Below are positions 24,269-35,980 of a stretch of DNA of 64,000 nt, piece by piece. The position numbers and the translations under genes are program-made. The stretch is from Trichoplax adhaerens (Eukaryota > Placozoa > Uniplacotomia > Trichoplacea > Trichoplacidae). The notes below the pieces were generated by a model. It ran no database searches. It was not told the DNA's origin and was given only the letters and a program-made list of their open reading frames with translations. The stretch's first letter is position 1, and every line of letters begins with the position of its first letter. The DNA is taken from assembly GCF_000150275.1 (NCBI RefSeq), contig NW_002060947.1, positions 3,650,980-3,714,979 of the forward strand, given 5' to 3'.

Positions 24269-27200
24269 ATGGCCTTATCACTTGGACTCATACCTGGCTT
24301 AGCTCTATTTTGGTGTATGCTATTTATATTCGATAATTTATTGAAGGTAGGAAATGCAATAACCAGTCCTTTACTCTCATACATCCATGGACTTCAACAG
24401 GATGACTCACTATTCTACTATTCGTCATCAGCTGACATTATCAATGCTCCGTTAGTCATCGCTCAAACATAACTGACTAGTATAACAATATTGCACATGC
24501 TTATCTTGGCCACTAAGCTCTTCTTCAACTTAGCAATCACTATTAGTGTCACAACTTATTGTACAAACATTAAACCTCTAGAGCTAAGCGAGATATTGCA
24601 AAAGCGTTGTGTATTCGTTGTCATTAATATTACTACTTACTTTCAATGACTACATAGTAGCTAGAACATTGTACAATAATTGATTAGTTTATTTATAGCA
24701 GCATTTCTTGAAGTAAAATTTAAACTCCACAAGGGCAAATTAATATCGTGATAATCGTTGCAATGTTGATTTCAAGTAAACCTTGATATACTTCTTGCGT
24801 AGTTTATCGTATTGTCATTGTGCATGCTACGTAAGAGTATGATAGACGTAGATCTTCCGATAACTAATCTAATGATTATATATATATATATTATATATTT
24901 ATTATTAGCATTCTCCTTGTACTGTAGTACTGTATCATGAATCATCGTACAGCTGTTGAAAATAACTCATACTAACGAATAAAATTGGGTGATTTTTCAA
25001 TTGGATATCAGTAGTATCGCAAGAGAAATTCGTACAGGTCAGGCAACAATAGCATGAACATTGGACATGTTCCAGTCCTCTTCAAAGCTATCCGCTGTAC
25101 CCGCATAACTGTCGCACAATATCGATCGTCGATTCAGATGATATAATAATTCTCTTACGTGCCAAATCTGATCAGCAAACGTTAATACTGTTGTAAAATA
25201 CCACATGACATTCTTAGCTTGAGGTCGAAGATAGTAATATCTATATTATGTACTTAGAATATTTACGTACATTTTACCTTGACTATTTCTATAAACGTAC
25301 AGTATTACTTGTCATCAATGGATAGTCAAATCTTAGCATTTATGCAACTGCTGCAGTGATTTCCCTCGACGTACTGCAGTATGCAGAAATATTAATATAG
25401 GTAGCGTGCATTAATTGATCCAGAAAAAGGAAACAACAATCGGTTTATCAAATTCGTTATTCTATACTAAACTGTATTATCTACTTATAATATTTACGGT
25501 GTACTCCATGGATGGCGTATGCGTAACTGTCTCTCATCAACATTTGGTTAAAATGAACCTTTTATCACCAATATGTGCTGTAGACTATTAGTATTTGAAA
25601 TACAGTTTGATAATTATATTTAATAATAATAATTCTCTCACTTCTAACTATTTATGCAGTGCGTATGCATTGATCATTCAATTAGGAAGATATAATATTT
25701 ATTACAGCATTTCTGTATATTACTGTACATACTTGTTTATATAGACTATTCACTTTACGATACAAAATAGTGCCAAAAAATCATACTTTCAAAGTGTTGT
25801 AACATAAAATCAAGTCAGCTTTAGTATCTGCAATCCAGAATAATAAGTATTGGTATTGTTGTACACGTCTAATTAAATTTCTTTTTGACTGTTTATTAAC
25901 TGAAAAATCAATTTACCGTTTAACGAATTTCTAAAAATGTTTCCTCTTCTACTGTATTTGAATAATATCAATTAAAAATAATAATAGATGGATTTATATT
26001 ATTACAATATACGAATATCTCTACAGTTACAAATATCCTATCACGCATATTATACCAACTTGTTAATAATTAATTTTTCTTATGTTTCATTCTATCAACA
26101 GAGAAGCAAATGGTCTGAATGTTATGACAACTTTTTAAGACGCTATGGTATCACTATCTCATTAGCTCAAATTCGGGTGACAACCACGCGATTAAATCGG
26201 ACATTTGTACAGATTGGCTGTTATTGTACATATTTATGGAAAATTTGGTTTACTACTGGATTATGTTGTGGTCTTGTCATAATGGCATCTTCCATTTTTA
26301 TTTTAACAATTACTGCTGTTCGGTCACTGCTACCAAAAAAGCATACTGAACTTCTTCTTACACCAGTGGTAGGTATCACACAGCCAATTTAACGCATTTT
26401 CTATAATCATATGATAATAGCATACATATAATAACACTTGCGGTATGAAGAAGGTCGAAAGATGTTTTATGTCAAGTTTTTGTCCTGTACAATTTTCAAA
26501 CTCTATAAATTTCGTGAAATTCTAATTTATTCTACCTCATATAGCAAGATTTTGCAACGTATGTTATTGAATACATTTACTTTTTAGTTGCCAGGGATCA
26601 ATATAGGATGGAGTCAGCTGGTCTATGTTATCCCTGCTATAGCTATAAGTGGAATATTTCACGAATTAGGTCATGCAATCGCCGCAATCAGGTAAACTTA
26701 TAAAAACCTCAAATAAGAACTGTAAGCACAATTTGCTAGTCTCTTCAAAGCTTAATCATGTAGATAGAATAATAAGTATCTATTGAAAAGATAGGTAGCA
26801 GCAGCTTTAATTACCAATGGAAGGACCGTTATTTACTATTTAGAAAGCATTACTATTTACAGAGTGTTGCGCTAAATGCGGTTTCGTCGCAAAATAGTGC
26901 AAACTCCGTAAAGTCAATCATTGTCTTATATTCCTTTGTCATTCCTAGGGAGAACGTTAAAGTCAATGGCTTTGGTCTCTTTGTGATGCTTATTTATCCT
27001 GGTGCTTACGTTGATTTGTCCTCAGATCACCTGTCGCAAATATCGCCGTATAGACAATTAAAGATCTATTGCGCTGGAGCTTGGCACAACATCGTATTGG
27101 CACTTTTATGTATAGTACTAGTGAAAAATCTTTCCATTGTCTTATGGCCCTTCTATGTAACCGGAGGTTCTATTGCAGTGTTAAATGTGTTTTCGGTTAG

Positions 27201-29425
27201 TGCATGCACTGATACTAATTAATAACTATCAGTTGAAATCAATAATGGATGCTATCATCATTCTCGTAATTTTTTATCTGACATATCTGTGAGCAAATTT
27301 GTAAGATATTCTTTGTCCTACCTTACGTAATTACTTTACCTATGATTAACATCATTTGCTGCGAAAAATTTCTTATTTGGGTACTAATTTTATACACTAT
27401 GGTTGTACAAATAGTAATAATTTAATTCATTTTTTTAGGGCTCTCCCTTGTACAATGTTCTTGAACGCGGAGATATAATTACCAATATTAATGAATGTCC
27501 CGTTCAAAGTATATCCTTATGGAGAAGTTGTTTAAGTGACATACAACAACAGCCATTAACTGGTTATTGTGTTGACATAAGAACTTTAGAAAAAAGATAT
27601 CATCATACTGTGAAAGGTGGTCATATTAATAGTATATAATTTCATGTACTATTTCGTTTAGGAGTCTTTAACAAACGAAGTTGCTGTTGTACAGTATATT
27701 TCTGCACTCTATAGAATTTGTTAATTCGTGCACAGTATGTTTACAGAAGTATTTTGCGTAATCACTGTTTAGTATCAAATTACTATGACTCAGGCGTAAT
27801 ACATGTACGGGTATCTTCGATCACTTCTATAGGGCTCAAATTATATAATTTGAGTAAGAATTAAAATGAATTTCCGTAGACATTCTATGGAGATATTAGA
27901 TATTTTCTAAGAAATATTGTAATCACACAAGGCCATGTATAAACTGCACTGTTTTACATAAATAAACAAAAAAATGTAGATAGTTATCGAAGTGATCACG
28001 AGAATCTTTTCATCTCATCAACTTCATCACATTACTTTGCTCTTCCACTATAAACATATCATCAAATAAATTTTATTATAGTTGATGTTAGTATATTTAC
28101 TGTGTATTTAAAGCTTATTCTATTCTGAACTTATAGGCTACGAATTACTCATACTTTATCTGTAAGATTAGCGACTATTATAGCCATGTTGAAACCCATC
28201 GTTATGCCCCATTAACCTCGCTTATATCCTAATTTTAGGTCCTATCTTCGATTGTTGCAATCGCACATCTAGCGATCTATGTTTTTCTTTTAAATCGATG
28301 CACATGCAAAAGGTTTGTTGAAGCCTAAAATTGAGTGCATTGCGTGAATGAAATTGAAGAAGTGATATATATTCCTTTATTTCTCTAGAGATCAAAGGTT
28401 TGCCTAAACGCTCGAAATACCAGTGCACGTTCTAGTTGTAACACCGATTTAGATTGCCTAACAAGTAAGGCGAGAGTATTCCTAATGTATTTATATGATT
28501 ATATTTTAATTATGTTCCTTGCAACGCATAACGTGTCTAAATAATATTTTGATTAAAATATATCGATCTAAATGCATGTATAACTACTTGTAGCTAATAA
28601 ATTTCGTCTTTAATATTTCCAATTGAAATTCTGCAACCCCAATTTGTAATCAACGATGTTGGTATTTTATTTGCTAATAAAGGTCAAAAAAGTACTTGCG
28701 TTATTCCGGTTCTACCAAAAGATTATCGATTGCTTAGAATAAAACGAAATAGAAAAAAGGACGTCTTATATATCGATATTCCAAAGAACCTTCTTCAAGC
28801 AGGTAAAATAAACCGGTGTCCGTAATTAAAATTACTCTCTGTAATGTAAAATACACTTATACAATTAAGACGAATCCGTTTTACCTCACATCCTTCGTTT
28901 TAATTCAAAGTTATTTTCGTACTAAAAATGAAATGCAATTTGAATCAGTTTTTTCAGTACGAGAATGATATTCTCATTACATAACTTTATAAACTTTATT
29001 ATTAATAGTTAGTATTACAAATTATCTTCCTCGACTTTCAAGTCTATCGGTTATGATTCCCGACAACGTGGAAAGGTTCTTATTGTATCCATCATAAACG
29101 TATTATATGAACGTTTTTTATTCTAGTTTCATTCTTCGGATTGCTTATAGTATGCCTTACTGTATATGAATCAACATTTTACTCTGTTGTCCTTAACATT
29201 TTTAATCATAGGTACATAATATCATTTTCAGCAGCGCTGGCTCTATTAAATTTGGTTCCAGCATATGCTTTAGACGGCCAATGGGTACTGATAGCCCTTA
29301 CCGACTACTTTACTACACCATCTAATAGGCGTACCGTAAACCGATTGCGATCCATTATACATATAATAGGAACTGGTTTACTTGTACTTAATGTAGCTAT
29401 AGCTCTACGACCACTTATAATTTAA
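24269..29425 (+). CDS. MBTPS2: Membrane-bound transcription factor site-2 protease
   Basis: An intramembrane zinc metalloprotease of the Golgi that makes the second cut in SREBP and ATF6 precursors. Ten exons join in phase: 24269-24346, 26102-26368, 26588-26691, 26949-27195, 27439-27616, 28239-28312, 28389-28464, 28683-28802, 29009-29075, 29212-29425; 474 residues, near the human 519. The catalytic HELGH motif is at residues 140-144 and the second zinc ligand is in ALDGQW (Asp425). Family-specific stretches include GFGLFVMLIYPGAYVDL, CAGAWHNIVLALL, the Cys-rich luminal loop (DCCNRTSSDLCFSF, KVCLNAR, CNTDLDC) and LLNLVPAYALDGQW. The human Ser-rich stretch before the PGIN motif is absent. Exon 1 (MALSLGLIPGL) sits 1.75 kb upstream of exon 2 and is the least certain. 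Intron 9 uses a weak GTTCTT donor. An AATAAA lies 8 nt after the stop. Confidence 0.92.
24347..26101. other. 1.75-kb first intron of MBTPS2
   Basis: It begins GTAGG and ends TATCAACAG. It contains an AT dinucleotide run near 24878-24892 and several more GTACAGTA/TACTGTA words (for example around 24917-24960). No nested gene is seen. The open frame beginning at 25988 is the exon-2 frame reading back into the intron. Confidence 0.55.
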
Positions 29426-29433
29426 TTATCTTG

Positions 29434-29439
29434 AATAAA
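29434..29439 (+). terminator. MBTPS2: MBTPS2 polyadenylation signal AATAAA
   Basis: A canonical AATAAA starts 8 nt downstream of the MBTPS2 stop codon at 29423-29425. This implies a very short 3' UTR, consistent with the tight convergent arrangement with EIF2S3. Confidence 0.6.
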
Positions 29440-29592
29440 ACAGTTCCTGTATTTTAGTTCCGCGACATATATTTGATTTTTTTTTACTCGAAGGCAATAC
29501 ATGGGGAAATAATATTGAGTAAATAAAGCCGAATTATGAATACCCGAATAAACACATAAAATGCCTCAATAATTTTTTATAATTATTACGAC

Positions 29593-29598
29593 TTTATT
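29593..29598 (-). terminator. EIF2S3: EIF2S3 polyadenylation signal AATAAA
   Basis: TTTATT on the plus strand (AATAAA on the minus strand) lies 25 nt beyond the EIF2S3 stop codon. Together with the MBTPS2 signal it leaves only about 150 bp between the two convergent 3' ends. Confidence 0.6.
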
Positions 29599-29623
29599 GG
29601 CTGAAATAAATGTAAAAAACATG

Positions 29624-32600
29624 CTATTTCGAATCAGAAGTCAGAAGGTGCACAGGCGTCGGAATAATTGTTGTTCCTCGTCGTATTTGACCCCATCCAA
29701 TCAATCTACAAAAATACTTTAGGTTAGATATTATTTCGCAGTGCGTAAAACTGAACACTCGTGTAATCCATACGATAGTGGAAATAATGACAAATTTTAA
29801 TCTGGTAACTAAATTTAAAACTACTTTTCTTGGTATAGCGATAAATACGATACCTCCAGTGTTTTTCTACTCTCCTACTTAGAGCAATTTTTTCTCCCGT
29901 TTCGGTACAGACTGGTTGTGTTAGTAATACCTTTGCTAAATCAGCTTTGACAGCAACTACTCTGCCTCCCGTTGAAAGCGATCCAATATTTACCATTAGG
30001 ACTTCATTTTTAGATAGTTTCTGAACCTAGAATTTTCAAATGAACAGAAATTTAGAACATCAAAACAACTTATAGTTTAAAGAAATGGCATTTGTAGGTC
30101 ATACAAGTTTCTTTTTACTTTATGACAGACATATAACTTAGGACTTAATTGAACACTAACTTGCGTAAATCTACATCACTTGGAATTATAAGCAACAGCA
30201 ATGATTACGAAATTTTTCATTATTAATATCTACAAATATTACTGCATTTTTTGTGACAGCTTTGTTCGAGTAAATCGGCCCGAGCAAAAATTCTATTCAA
30301 ACATTATCCATTACTATCAGTGTAATTACTATTACAATCTACCTATGTCATAAGTTTATAACATTACCAATTTGATATGGATACAACTAAGTTATAATAC
30401 TATTAACCAATAGCTATTTGCGCTTTGTTTCAATTTTAATATATATAAATAATAAGGTAATAGTTGCTTACTTTAGCCCCTTTCTTATCACCTTCGGTAC
30501 GAACTCCAAGGAGACGTTTTAATAAGAAAAAGCTGATCTCAATCTCAGTATAGATACTAGGCAAACCGTCAATACCTCCTAGTACCTGCACATCAAATAA
30601 TTTGTAGTTAGCCCACATATAAAATTTGTATCAACTTTTTATTGATCCTCACATTCACAGGTAGATTGTCACTTACCTGGCCAACCATTCTGTCACCTCG
30701 ACAAAGCGTTGGATCAATTTTTGTTCCAACACCTAAAAAGTGTAATTGGTACAATTATTAAGATTAATCAGAACTGTAAGCCCAATACAAGAATTCGTTC
30801 TACTATTGTTACCAATTAGGCCACCAGGGACGGCATATTGGAGATCATTTTTCTCAGCATACAGAGATACTATTTTAGATACAATAGGTGTACAAACTAT
30901 TTCTCCATCTTTATTTTTCGATACAATGCCAGGCCTAACTTCAATCTCTTGCCCAACCTATAAAAGTGATATTCATAGTGTGATATCGTATTTACTACCA
31001 TGTAATTGGGTTGCCAAGAACGTGCCAAGTCTCATTTATGATAAAACTTTGCATACCTTTAATACACCCTGAAGGATACTTCCACCAGCAACTCCACCTT
31101 TTAATTCATCAACCTCACTACCAGGTTTGTTAACATCGAAGGAACGAATGACTGATAAGATTATAGACAAAATAAACAGATCCGAATTAGATAAAAGAAT
31201 ATGGAATCATTTATAGCGATAAATGTTGAATTGATGAACTAAGCTTAATGTTAGTAAATCTTGTTTATGTACCAATTAAGCGAGGATCAGCTAGAAAATC
31301 CCTAACTGGTAATGGAATCTTTTTACAGATGTATTCACATACAACTTCAATGTTATACTTCAGTTGGGCTGATATTGGAATTACAGGGGCTGACTCAGCC
31401 ACGGTGCCTTAACATTTGTTTTATATAAATACAGTTGGACATGGTTAGAGGAAATCATTTATACTTAATACATTATTAATACAATTAATTATAATCGAAT
31501 TAACACTTGGAAGATGTTTTATTACCAACCGTGAACAAATTTCGTAATTTTTTCATATTGGTCTTTAGCTTGACCTTCTTTAATTAAATCGATCTTATTT
31601 TGCAAAATTATGATATGATTCAATTTCATAATTTCGATAGCGGCTAGATGCTCGGATGTCTGTGGTTGTGGACAAGATTCATTTCCAGCTAACAATCATA
31701 GAATGATGAGGCAATAAGATTAGAAAAAAGTGTATTGTAAAAAATATTTCCCTACTGTTTATACGCGTATACTAGATGTACCGATTAACAACAATGCAGC
31801 GTCCATAACTGCAGCTCCGTTTAACATAGTTGCCATAAGGATATCGTGGCCAGGACAATCTACGAATGATACGTGTCTGTAAAATTTATATAAGACGGGG
31901 ATATTAATAAGCATGCTTGACATGGAAATTGAAATAATGCTAAAGAAATAAGAATATATCAGTATACCTTTCCAATCGAAATTTTCCGCCACATCCTGGT
32001 CGTTCACAAGGGAATACGTCCTCCTTGACGCTTCCACATGAGCGATAACAGCCAGGACGGGGACACTCGCTATTGTCACACTTGTATATCTGTCAACAAG
32101 CACAGTGTAAATTAAATTTTCCTTTATGTACAGGTAGATTGGCAAATAGCTTTTTTAACTACAAACATTTAATCACCATGAATGGAAATTCTTAGTTGCA
32201 TAAATCACATAAATATAAACTTACTTTAGCGTTAGCATATCCTAACTTGATTGTAATGTTACGTTCTAATTCACTCTTGAATCGCACAGTCTAGACACAA
32301 TATTAAGATAGTATTTATTCAAAATGAAAAGTATTGTGTAGCAAAGTATTTCGTAAGAATCGATTCATTTGTGAAAACAACATCTATTTATGTTGAAGCA
32401 GCTATACGAGCGGCAATGATTACCGACTTTCTACAGTAACGTTTACGCAAGATAATTAGTCAGTAATATGTCTATATATTGGTATTTATCCTTTTACTGT
32501 TGGTAAGCAAATGTTTCAAGTTATTACTTTCCGTAACATAGCGATCCACACGCCTTTTACTCGGCTAACAAAAGTATTTACGATACAAACAATAAAGTAA

Positions 32601-34071
32601 GCGTATAGTATTACATGGAGAGATTTATTGTAGCCGGTTATCGCTAGTAATGAGTGTTATTGATTTTTTTGTATGTATTATCGAAAGTAGCGCATAAAGT
32701 ACCTACTTCACGATTATAAAAATCATAGGATGTTTCATTTGGATTAACTAGTCAATACATATTGCTGTACATTTATGTTTCCAGTAAAACCGCTTTACCT
32801 GCACACCAGAAATAGCTTTAACTAAAGTAGATTTCCCGTGAGCTACATGACCAATTGTACCTATAGAGAGTGAAAGTGATAAAATAAGTCATACAGTCAA
32901 TAGATACGCATGGTATGGTAAGCAGTACTCGTCTAACAGCATGACATAAAGAGAGAGTGGAATCGATGTTCTTAAAAGTCATGTATATCTACGGTACGTA
33001 GTAAAAATATCAACTGCTATATAAAATTGTAAAACGCAGTAGGATTACTTTACAATACTTGTAGGTAATGTATGTTGATAGCTGTAGACAGTTGTAATGA
33101 TCCAACAATGGTGATTCACTACCATACTGTCTAAGCATGACAATTTTTACGATATCATGGAGAGACTGTGTTTTTCAATTTACTGCATGGAATCGTTGTT
33201 GATATGAAGACTCATAAAGAGTACGGTCAAGCTATTTGAATGCCTTTCTTATTTATTTCAATTACCGATATTAATAGTCGCCTGCCTACTAATAACTTCA
33301 GGTGTTATCGCAGAAAGCTTGTTGATATCCTACAACAAGGAATAGAAAGACATGAGGAAAACAACCTAGTCAAATTATCTGTAATACATGCCAAGTATGA
33401 CGCAAGAAAAAAATGGAAAATGCAATGGAACATAGAATGCTGTAGGTAAATTGGAAAGCGCCACACTTGATGGGTATAAAATGAATTGCAGTTGATTTAT
33501 AAGTGGTGTAATACCAATTGAAAAAGACTGCCAAAACCGCAGCAGAAGTATCATTATGTGCCGTTGTCGATCAATCATGATCAAGTTATAAAAACTACTT
33601 TCATCAATCCATGATGACAACCAGATCAAAATGACTGCCTTTCCAAATAGGAGTACTGTCTATTTAATAGATGTATTTTCCATTAGGAGTAGCGTAGACT
33701 GCACTATGATGAACCTGTACAACGTTCAATCAAAAATCAATCTATTGCTACTACTACTACTACTGTACTACCACCACTTTTGCATTGGTTTGGCCAAGGG
33801 TAGCAAAGAACTAATTCAATCGTAACACTACTTGACTGAAGAAGAATGCCTTTCAAGATGAAAATATGCATGGCAGCCTTGTTGAATTAGTGAAGATGAA
33901 TCCATCGCGTTCTTCTTTCGATATATAAGAGGAATCAAGTAAAAAAGGGCCAAAAAGAAGGCCATTGCAACTTACTAGTGTACTCGCATCTTGGCTAGCC
34001 AGATGCGATTGTGTTAGGGTCGTTACAGAGCCTGTATTCGCCGCTTCAGTTGGACTGGCTGTTGTCGCCAT
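29624..34071 (-). CDS. EIF2S3: Eukaryotic translation initiation factor 2 subunit gamma
   Basis: The GTP-binding core of eIF2, which carries initiator Met-tRNA to the 40S subunit in the cytosol. Fourteen exons, 5' to 3' on the minus strand: 33976-34071, 33266-33329, 32799-32860, 32225-32290, 31968-32089, 31782-31876, 31530-31688, 31273-31407, 31057-31151, 30813-30957, 30677-30732, 30472-30585, 29854-30026, 29624-29705. They join in phase to 487 residues (human 472). GTPase motifs: GHVAHGKST (57-65), switch region [19 protein letters not shown] (143-147), NKID (199-202), SAQ (234-236). A Cys-rich zinc-ribbon-like insert has cysteines at 100, 105, 110, 114, 124 and 129. The C-terminal barrels contain [14 protein letters not shown] and [16 protein letters not shown]. 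The start MATTASP is chosen because HLASQD aligns near the family N terminus; the frame stays open 61 codons further upstream to 34254. Human MBTPS2 and EIF2S3 are also linked on Xp22. Confidence 0.96.
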
Positions 34072-34567
34072 TGCTGACTGAGACTCGAGCACGTATGGCG
34101 TGGTTGCTGGCACGGAGTAAAAATCACTCGCTCTGACTGCTTTTTTTTTACAGCCTAGCGCATGAATACAGCGATTGTGATGGGTATGAAGGTGTTGAAG
34201 AGAGCGATCACATGGAGTTATGTCATGATCCGGCGGTTTGCAACTTTGTACCATTTGTATAGCCTACCGAGGTGGTGGCAGTATAGGCATGCGCAAACTA
34301 CAAGACGTTTTGGTTCTGCTTGAAAGAGCAGGGGGAAAACTATTAAATTGTGCGAGTGCATTCTCCCTCCCTATACACTCTCGTGACAGTATTTGTTGTG
34401 ACGCATTTTTACTGCACTGTGCCTAGCGGCTGAGACACAGTACTGTACTCTACTCTACAGTCTACAGTACACCATCTACAGGAGTCGATGCGCCAAGTAC
34501 TGTAACCCTAGGCCCAAGATGCACCATGGACTACTTGTACAGACATGGACGCTTTCTCGCTAGCAAG

Positions 34568-34910
34568 GAGTCGCTTGTCCGCCTTACTCTCATTTTCAAC
34601 TTCCTATAAAGGGACGCCTATCGCTCCAAGATACTACTTTTTGGATGCCACTTTCCTAATTATACGTTTACTGCCATAAAACTCAAATATAGAGTTTCAT
34701 AAGGTAACGGCGCAACTCTGACGCATTAATCATCACCCATACCAACTCTTTCTCCTTCTTAAGCAGTCGCCGTCGCCTTTCCCTCATCTTAATTAAACTC
34801 CATATTAATAGGGACACCTATCGCTCCAAGATACTTTTTTTATCCAATTTTCGTAATCATACGTTTACTGCCACTATAAAATTCAAACATACAATTTCAT
34901 AAAGGAAACG
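34568..34910. repeat. Direct repeat, two copies with a 200-bp period
   Basis: Core copy A is 34611-34709 and copy B 34811-34910. Both start GGGAC(G/A)CCTATCGCTCCAAG, continue with ATACT, share ATACGTTTACTGCCA and end TTTCATAA(A)GG(T/A)AACG. Weaker similarity extends about 45 bp upstream of each core (AGTCGC...CTCAT). Copy identity is high in the blocks and broken by small indels. It could be a remnant of a non-autonomous element or a duplicated promoter segment. Confidence 0.75.
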
Positions 34911-35027
34911 TATGGATTATGTACAGTACAACGAGCGTCAGTTGTAGTGAACGAGGGGTCTACTAGGACAGCATTCTATATTTCAGGGGAATTTTGGATG
35001 GTTGGATTCCCCTGATTTTTTTTTCTT

Positions 35028-35040
35028 GGGGGGGGGGGGG
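35028..35040 (+). repeat. Homopolymer of 13 G
   Basis: An uninterrupted run of 13 G follows an eleven-base pyrimidine-rich stretch. It is striking in a window that is about two-thirds AT. Length may be uncertain because such runs are error-prone in sequencing. Confidence 0.9.
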
Positions 35041-35355
35041 CTACAGCTCGTACTAAAAGCTGTTAAAACCGCAATATTTCGCTTTCTAAATGGCATAAGG
35101 GAAGTAAAATTATTAATTGTAACAGTTTTACATTAAGCATAGAGAAGAATTCAATAATTGATGTACTGTACAGTGTAGACTGGACACTCACAGTAAAACT
35201 GTTTACTGTGCAAGTTCGTATACGAGTATTCGCGTATATGTAGTACAGCATATACTATAAGTAAAAGTTGATGTCTACACGAGTCTACACGAAGTCCCAG
35301 GATTCTTTAAATCTTACCAATTGATTGCCTATATTTATAGGCGGCAGTAGCAGAA

Positions 35356-35420
35356 TTATCAATGGCTTCAATTTAAAAGGTGAGATAAAGTTACGTCTTT
35401 GAAATTGAAGCCATTGATAA
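35356..35420. repeat. 19-bp perfect inverted repeat with a 27-nt loop
   Basis: Left arm 35356-35374 (TTATCAATGGCTTCAATTT) is the exact reverse complement of right arm 35402-35420. The right arm lies at the start of a small open frame. Possible stem-loop in DNA or RNA; no known family recognised. Confidence 0.85.
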
Positions 35421-35593
35421 CTCTGTGGATTTCCTTTACAGTATTTATATTATTATTGCCTTATTATTATGCAGGAGAACATGATGCGTTACGAGTAGAA
35501 TTAAAACCCAGATTTTATCATCATAACGAAATGAATGAAATTGACCGGATTGCTCCTATCGTATACGCATACTGGAAAACTTTTGTGGCTTGA
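35399..35593 (+). CDS. Possible small exon of an unrecognised gene
   Basis: A 64-codon open frame without an obvious ATG near its start. It reads as a hydrophobic stretch (about residues 7-27, a candidate signal anchor) followed by a charged segment containing RVELKPRFYHHNEMNEIDR. This amino-acid mix looks more protein-like than the surrounding frames. A candidate acceptor (TATTATTATGCAG) and a candidate donor (ATCGTATACG) inside it would give a shorter exon. I do not recognise the family, and it may be chance. Confidence 0.25.
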   Translation: MKLKPLITLWISFTVFILLLPYYYAGEHDALRVELKPRFYHHNEMNEIDRIAPIVYAYWKTFVA

Positions 35594-35788
35594 ATAACAC
35601 TTTTTGCCTGCCAAATTGCACATTGACATAAACGTAGTACTTTAGTACAATACTGTATCAAATAGAAATGCATTTTAATTTTAATTTCTTCTTATGTCTG
35701 CAAGGATTGACGACAGTTACATAAGATGATCATAGACATCCTCTGCATATAAAGATAAAACACAAAGATATCAACCCGTTTTTGATGA

Positions 35789-35980
35789 TTGACCAGTACA
35801 CAAACACTATACGGAATCTGGGCAGAATCAATAGAGGAAATCTACCGTCATGGCTCTCCAATAATAATAACTGCCCTTGATATAGTTCTTGAATCAATGT
35901 TAGACTATTATCACGCAATGCACATAGTATCAATTGGACATAATCTGCGTTGGACTAGATTAAAAAAATTTGCACGCTAA
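35789..35980 (+). CDS. Possible second small exon of an unrecognised gene
   Basis: A 63-codon open frame ending in TAA, preceded by a candidate acceptor (ATTGACCAG). It contains LYGIWAESIEEIYRHGSP and an amphipathic stretch ending RWTRLKKFAR. It lies 195 bp downstream of the frame at 35399-35593 and could be the last exon of the same small gene, but the junction phase is not settled and no homologue comes to mind. An overlapping minus-strand frame (35730-35933) is judged a shadow. Confidence 0.25.
   Translation: MTSTQTLYGIWAESIEEIYRHGSPIIITALDIVLESMLDYYHAMHIVSIGHNLRWTRLKKFAR

Larger units (their letters stand above)
34072..35398. other. 5' flank of EIF2S3: less AT-rich, with repeats and a poly-G run
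   Basis: No gene is supported. From the EIF2S3 start to about 34.6 kb the DNA has more GC and CpG than the rest of the window, as expected of a housekeeping promoter. It also holds a TACTGTA/CTACAGTA-rich stretch (about 34439-34540), a direct repeat of about 100 bp (34611-34709 and 34811-34910), a 13-base G run (35028-35040) and further GTACTGTACAGT words near 35163. Confidence 0.55.

Noticed and set aside
25988-26101. N-terminal extension of MBTPS2 exon 2 from an ATG at 25988
   Set aside because: The junction exon 1 (DNLLK) to RSKWSECYDN at 26102 restores the family N terminus with a short loop after the first TM segment; the 38 upstream codons are not family-like.
33853-34254. 133-codon minus-strand frame as an independent gene
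   Set aside because: Its middle (33976-34071) is the first coding exon of EIF2S3. The part below 33976 reads through the GTAAGT donor into intron 1 and the part above 34071 is probably 5' UTR.
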